Part shown: positions 61,253-64,000 of the stretch, in pieces
Position numbering within the stretch: position 1 is the first letter of the stretch
How the letters are laid out: each line of letters begins with the position of its first letter
From: Sphingomonas crocodyli
Lineage (GTDB): Bacteria; Pseudomonadota; Alphaproteobacteria; Sphingomonadales; Sphingomonadaceae
DNA: 64,000 nt
Direction: 5' to 3'
Assembly (NCBI RefSeq): GCF_004005865.1
Contig: NZ_SACN01000005.1
Location: forward strand, 167,702-231,701
Translations under genes and position numbers: made by a program
The notes under the pieces: generated by a model
Databases searched by the model: none
Told to the model about the DNA's origin: nothing
Seen by the model: the letters and a program-made list of their open reading frames with translations, nothing else

Positions 61253-63973
61253 TCAGCCCAGACGCGCCAGCGCGGCGCTCAGGCGTTCGGCTTCCTGCGC
61301 CTTGTCGGCGTGGTCGGCGCGGGCCTTTTCGATCGCTTCGGGTTTGGCCTTTTCGACGAAGGCGGGGTTGTTCAGGCGGTTGGCGAGGCTGTCGCGTTCC
61401 TTTTCCGCCGCGACGATCCCCTTCGACAGACGCGCGCGTTCGGCGTCGAGATCGATCACGCCTTCGAGCGGGAGGACGAAGGTGGCTTCGTCGACCACGA
61501 CCTGCGCGGCGCCGCCCGGTGCGGGTTCGGCGACCATGTCGATGCGCGCGAGGCGCGAGATGGCGGCGGCATTGCGGACGAGGCGCGCCTGCGTCTCGGC
61601 CCCAGCATCGCGCGCGAAGGCGGAGAGGCGCGCGCCGGGCGGCACGTTCAGCCCTGTGCGCGCGGCGCGGACTTCGGAGACGAGGCGGATCAGCCAGTCG
61701 ATTTCCTGCGCCGCCGCCGGATCGATCGCGCGGGCATCGGCCATCGGCCACTTCGCGACGATGATGTCGTAGGGGCGATCCCCCAGCGCATGCCACAGTT
61801 CTTCGGTGATGAAGGGCATGAAGGGGTGGAGCATGACCAAAATCTGATCGAGCGCCCAGCCGGCGACCGCGCGGGTTTCGGCGGCCTCCGCAGCGTCCGC
61901 ACCTTCGGCGAGCAGCGGCTTGGTGAGTTCGATATACCAGTCGCAGAACGAACCCCATGCGAACTGGTAGATCGTATTCGCGGCCTCGTCATAGCGCAGA
62001 TCGGCGATGGCGAGGTCGAGCGCCTGGACGGTCTTGATCGTTTCCGCGACGATCCAGCGGTTGACCGGCAGGGTCGCCGCCGGCGCCTCCAGCGTGGTCG
62101 ACGCGACGATGCCGTTGGACTGGGCGAAGCGCGCGGCATTCCACAGCTTCGTCGCGAAGTTGCGATAGCCCTCGACCCGCTTTTCATCGAGCTTGATGTC
62201 GCGGCCCTGGCTTTCCATCGCCGACAAGGTGAAGCGCAGCGCGTCCGCACCATATTTGTCGATCAGGCCGAGCGGATCGACGGTGTTGCCCTTCGACTTC
62301 GACATCTTCGAGCCGTCCGCCGCGCGGACGAGGCCGTGGAGGTAGAGCGTCTTGAACGGCACTTCGCCCATGAAGTGCAGCCCCTGCATGATCATGCGCG
62401 CATCCCAGAAGAACAGGATGTCGAAGCCCGAGATCAGCACGTCGTTCGGGTAATGGCGCTGGAGCAGCGACGCCTGCGACTTGGCACCCTCCTCATAAGC
62501 TTCGGGCGGCTGCTGTCCGGCGGCGTCGGGCCAGCCGAGCGTGCCGAACGGCCAGAGCGCCGAGGAGAACCAGGTGTCGAGCACGTCGGTGTCGCGGGTG
62601 AGCGTCTTGCCCGGACCGGCGAGCGCCTGCGCACCCGCCTCGTCTTCCGCGACATAGACTTCGCCGTCGGCGTCGTACCAGGCCGGGATCTGGTGGCCCC
62701 ACCACAGCTGACGCGAGACGCACCACGGCTGGATGTTTTCCAGCCAGTTATAATAGGTCTTGGTCCAGCTTTCGGGGACGACCTTGATCGCGCCCGAGCG
62801 CACCGCTTCCAGCGCGGGGCCGGCCAGCGTTTCGGCGTCGACATACCATTGATCGGTCAGCCAGGGTTCGATCACCACGCCCGAACGATCGCCATAAGGC
62901 GTCTGGATCGTGCGCGGTTCGGCATCATGTTCGACGCCTTCCTTGTCGACGTGCGCGATCAGGACGCCATCGGCCTTGAGCCGTTCGACGACCTTCTTGC
63001 GCGCGTCGAAGCGATCCATGCCGATATAATCGGCGGGGATCAGGCCGTCGGCGGTCTGCACCACCTTCGCCTCGGCATCGAGCATGTTGAGCATGTCGGC
63101 GGGCTTGAAGCCCGCGCGCTTGCCGACCTCGAAATCGTTGAAGTCGTGGCCCGGCGTGATCTTCACCGCGCCCGAACCCAGCGTCGGATCGGCATGTTCG
63201 TCGGCGACGATCGGGATTTCACGGCCGGTGATCGGCAGGCGGACCTTCTTGCCGATCAGCGCCTTGTAGCGATCATCGTCCGGATTCACCGCGACCGCCA
63301 TGTCGGCGAGCATCGTTTCGGGGCGCGTGGTGGCGACCGAGATCGTGCCGGAACCGTCCGCGAGCGGATAGGCGAAGTGCCAGAAGCTGCCGCGCACTTC
63401 CTTGGTCTCGACCTCAAGGTCCGAAATCGCGGTCTTGAGGCCCGGATCCCAGTTCACCAGACGCTTGTCGCGATAGAGCAGCTTCTGATTGTAGAGATCG
63501 ACGAACACCTTGAGGACGGCCTTCGAAAAGCCTTCGTCCATCGTGAAGCGTTCGTTCGCCCAGTCGCACGAGGCGCCGAGGCGGCGGAGCTGGCGGTTGA
63601 TCGTGCCGCCCGATTCTTCCTTCCACTCCCAGATCTTCGCGACGAACTCGTCCCGCGTGAAATCGGTGCGCTTCTGTCCCTTGGCGTTCAACTGCCGTTC
63701 GACGACCATCTGGGTCGCGATGCCGGCATGATCGTTGCCGACGACCCAGAGCGCGTCCTTGCCCTGAAGCCGCGCGTGGCGGATCAGGATATCCTGCAGC
63801 GTATCATCGAGCGCGTGGCCGATGTGGAGCGAGCCGGTGACGTTGGGCGGCGGGATGACAATCGTATAGGGTTCGGCATCGGGGCGTTCGGGACGGAACA
63901 GGCCCGTCTCTTCCCAATATTTATACCAGCGCGCTTCGATGGCGGCGGGGTCGAAGGTTTTGTCGATCGTCAT
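61253..63973 (-). CDS. valS: Valyl-tRNA synthetase
   Basis: A 906-residue class I synthetase charging tRNA-Val. N-terminal [14 protein letters not shown] has the HIGH motif; the CP1 editing domain contains [16 protein letters not shown] and [19 protein letters not shown]; the [17 protein letters not shown] [16 protein letters not shown] follows; [10 protein letters not shown] is the KMSKS loop; and a C-terminal coiled coil (about residues 835-906) is typical of ValS. Length is normal. It is complete, with 27 bases of upstream sequence before the window ends. Confidence 0.97.
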   Translation of the reverse strand: MTIDKTFDPAAIEARWYKYWEETGLFRPERPDAEPYTIVIPPPNVTGSLHIGHALDDTLQDILIRHARLQGKDALWVVGNDHAGIATQMVVERQLNAKGQKRTDFTRDEFVAKIWEWKEESGGTINRQLRRLGASCDWANERFTMDEGFSKAVLKVFVDLYNQKLLYRDKRLVNWDPGLKTAISDLEVETKEVRGSFWHFAYPLADGSGTISVATTRPETMLADMAVAVNPDDDRYKALIGKKVRLPITGREIPIVADEHADPTLGSGAVKITPGHDFNDFEVGKRAGFKPADMLNMLDAEAKVVQTADGLIPADYIGMDRFDARKKVVERLKADGVLIAHVDKEGVEHDAEPRTIQTPYGDRSGVVIEPWLTDQWYVDAETLAGPALEAVRSGAIKVVPESWTKTYYNWLENIQPWCVSRQLWWGHQIPAWYDADGEVYVAEDEAGAQALAGPGKTLTRDTDVLDTWFSSALWPFGTLGWPDAAGQQPPEAYEEGAKSQASLLQRHYPNDVLISGFDILFFWDARMIMQGLHFMGEVPFKTLYLHGLVRAADGSKMSKSKGNTVDPLGLIDKYGADALRFTLSAMESQGRDIKLDEKRVEGYRNFATKLWNAARFAQSNGIVASTTLEAPAATLPVNRWIVAETIKTVQALDLAIADLRYDEAANTIYQFAWGSFCDWYIELTKPLLAEGADAAEAAETRAVAGWALDQILVMLHPFMPFITEELWHALGDRPYDIIVAKWPMADARAIDPAAAQEIDWLIRLVSEVRAARTGLNVPPGARLSAFARDAGAETQARLVRNAAAISRLARIDMVAEPAPGGAAQVVVDEATFVLPLEGVIDLDAERARLSKGIVAAEKERDSLANRLNNPAFVEKAKPEAIEKARADHADKAQEAERLSAALARLG

Positions 63974-64000
63974 GGGCCGCGCTTTAGCGGGGGCGACGGG

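Overview
The window looks like chromosomal DNA of an alphaproteobacterium of the order Sphingomonadales (Sphingomonas or a close relative). The grounds are very high GC with strong GC3 codon bias, a GcrA cell-cycle regulator, a PopZ-type polar protein, a TonB receptor, DUF481 and DUF5818 proteins, and a telA two-gene module. These are family-level inferences from translated sequence. No species can be named. I see no phage genes, transposase, integrase, CRISPR array or rRNA; most of the window is ordinary core and housekeeping sequence.

Layout. 0-3 kb: the start of a chemotaxis receptor on the minus strand, small membrane proteins, a thioredoxin-like protein overlapping an extensin-like protein, and a GST. 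3-5 kb: a TelA module read away from typA, with a strong plus-strand terminator in the gap that no known gene explains. 5-11 kb: typA, a GT-C type membrane glycosyltransferase, a Baeyer-Villiger-type monooxygenase and tRNA-Gln. 11-14 kb: a tight ppx/gppA, rlmE, PhnA-domain and spermidine-synthase-like operon. 14-15 kb: one AT-richer ORF of unknown function. 15-21.8 kb: DUF481 protein, cvpA, radA, patatin, LapA-like protein, pyrF, DUF5818. 22-28 kb: TonB receptor, TauE/SafE permease, RarD, HerA-like ATPase. 28-33 kb: ilvE with a divergent MarR gene, glutathione peroxidase, NTF2-like protein, S9 peptidase. 33-36 kb: popZ-like, tolC-like and pcm-like genes and tRNA-Cys. 36-40 kb: rifampin ADP-ribosyltransferase, alpha/beta hydrolase, OmpA protein, and a lone type VI secretion FHA protein. 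40-43 kb: a three-gene type III polyketide synthase operon. 43-48.6 kb: parE, DMT exporter with a divergent Lrp regulator, gcrA with a peptidase-inhibitor lipoprotein, and a lone ABC-2 permease. 48.7-53.7 kb: outer-membrane porin-like protein, argD-argF, hslO, DUF3617 protein. 53.8-64 kb: HNH nuclease, DUF2945, cyclophilin, GH108 muramidase, lipid kinase, two GNAT enzymes, an uncharacterised two-gene unit, a MATE exporter and valS.

The most unusual signal lies between genes. Nine copies of a composite inverted repeat of about 120 bp occur in the window, six of them between 52 and 61 kb. Eight sit flush against stop codons. The subtype with the GGTCCCCCTCC arm fills four convergent gaps exactly. 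Internal stems differ between copies but stay self-complementary, one copy is a chimera of the two subtypes, and one carries a nested three-way-junction palindrome. Separate large palindromes lie at 25.4 kb (30-bp perfect stem), 37.6 kb (nested, supplying the C-terminus of a hydrolase) and 42.9 kb.

Of the gene sets, the type III PKS, methyltransferase and FAD oxidoreductase operon is the best candidate for undescribed chemistry. The lone TagH-like protein and the candidate small RNA upstream of typA also deserve attention.
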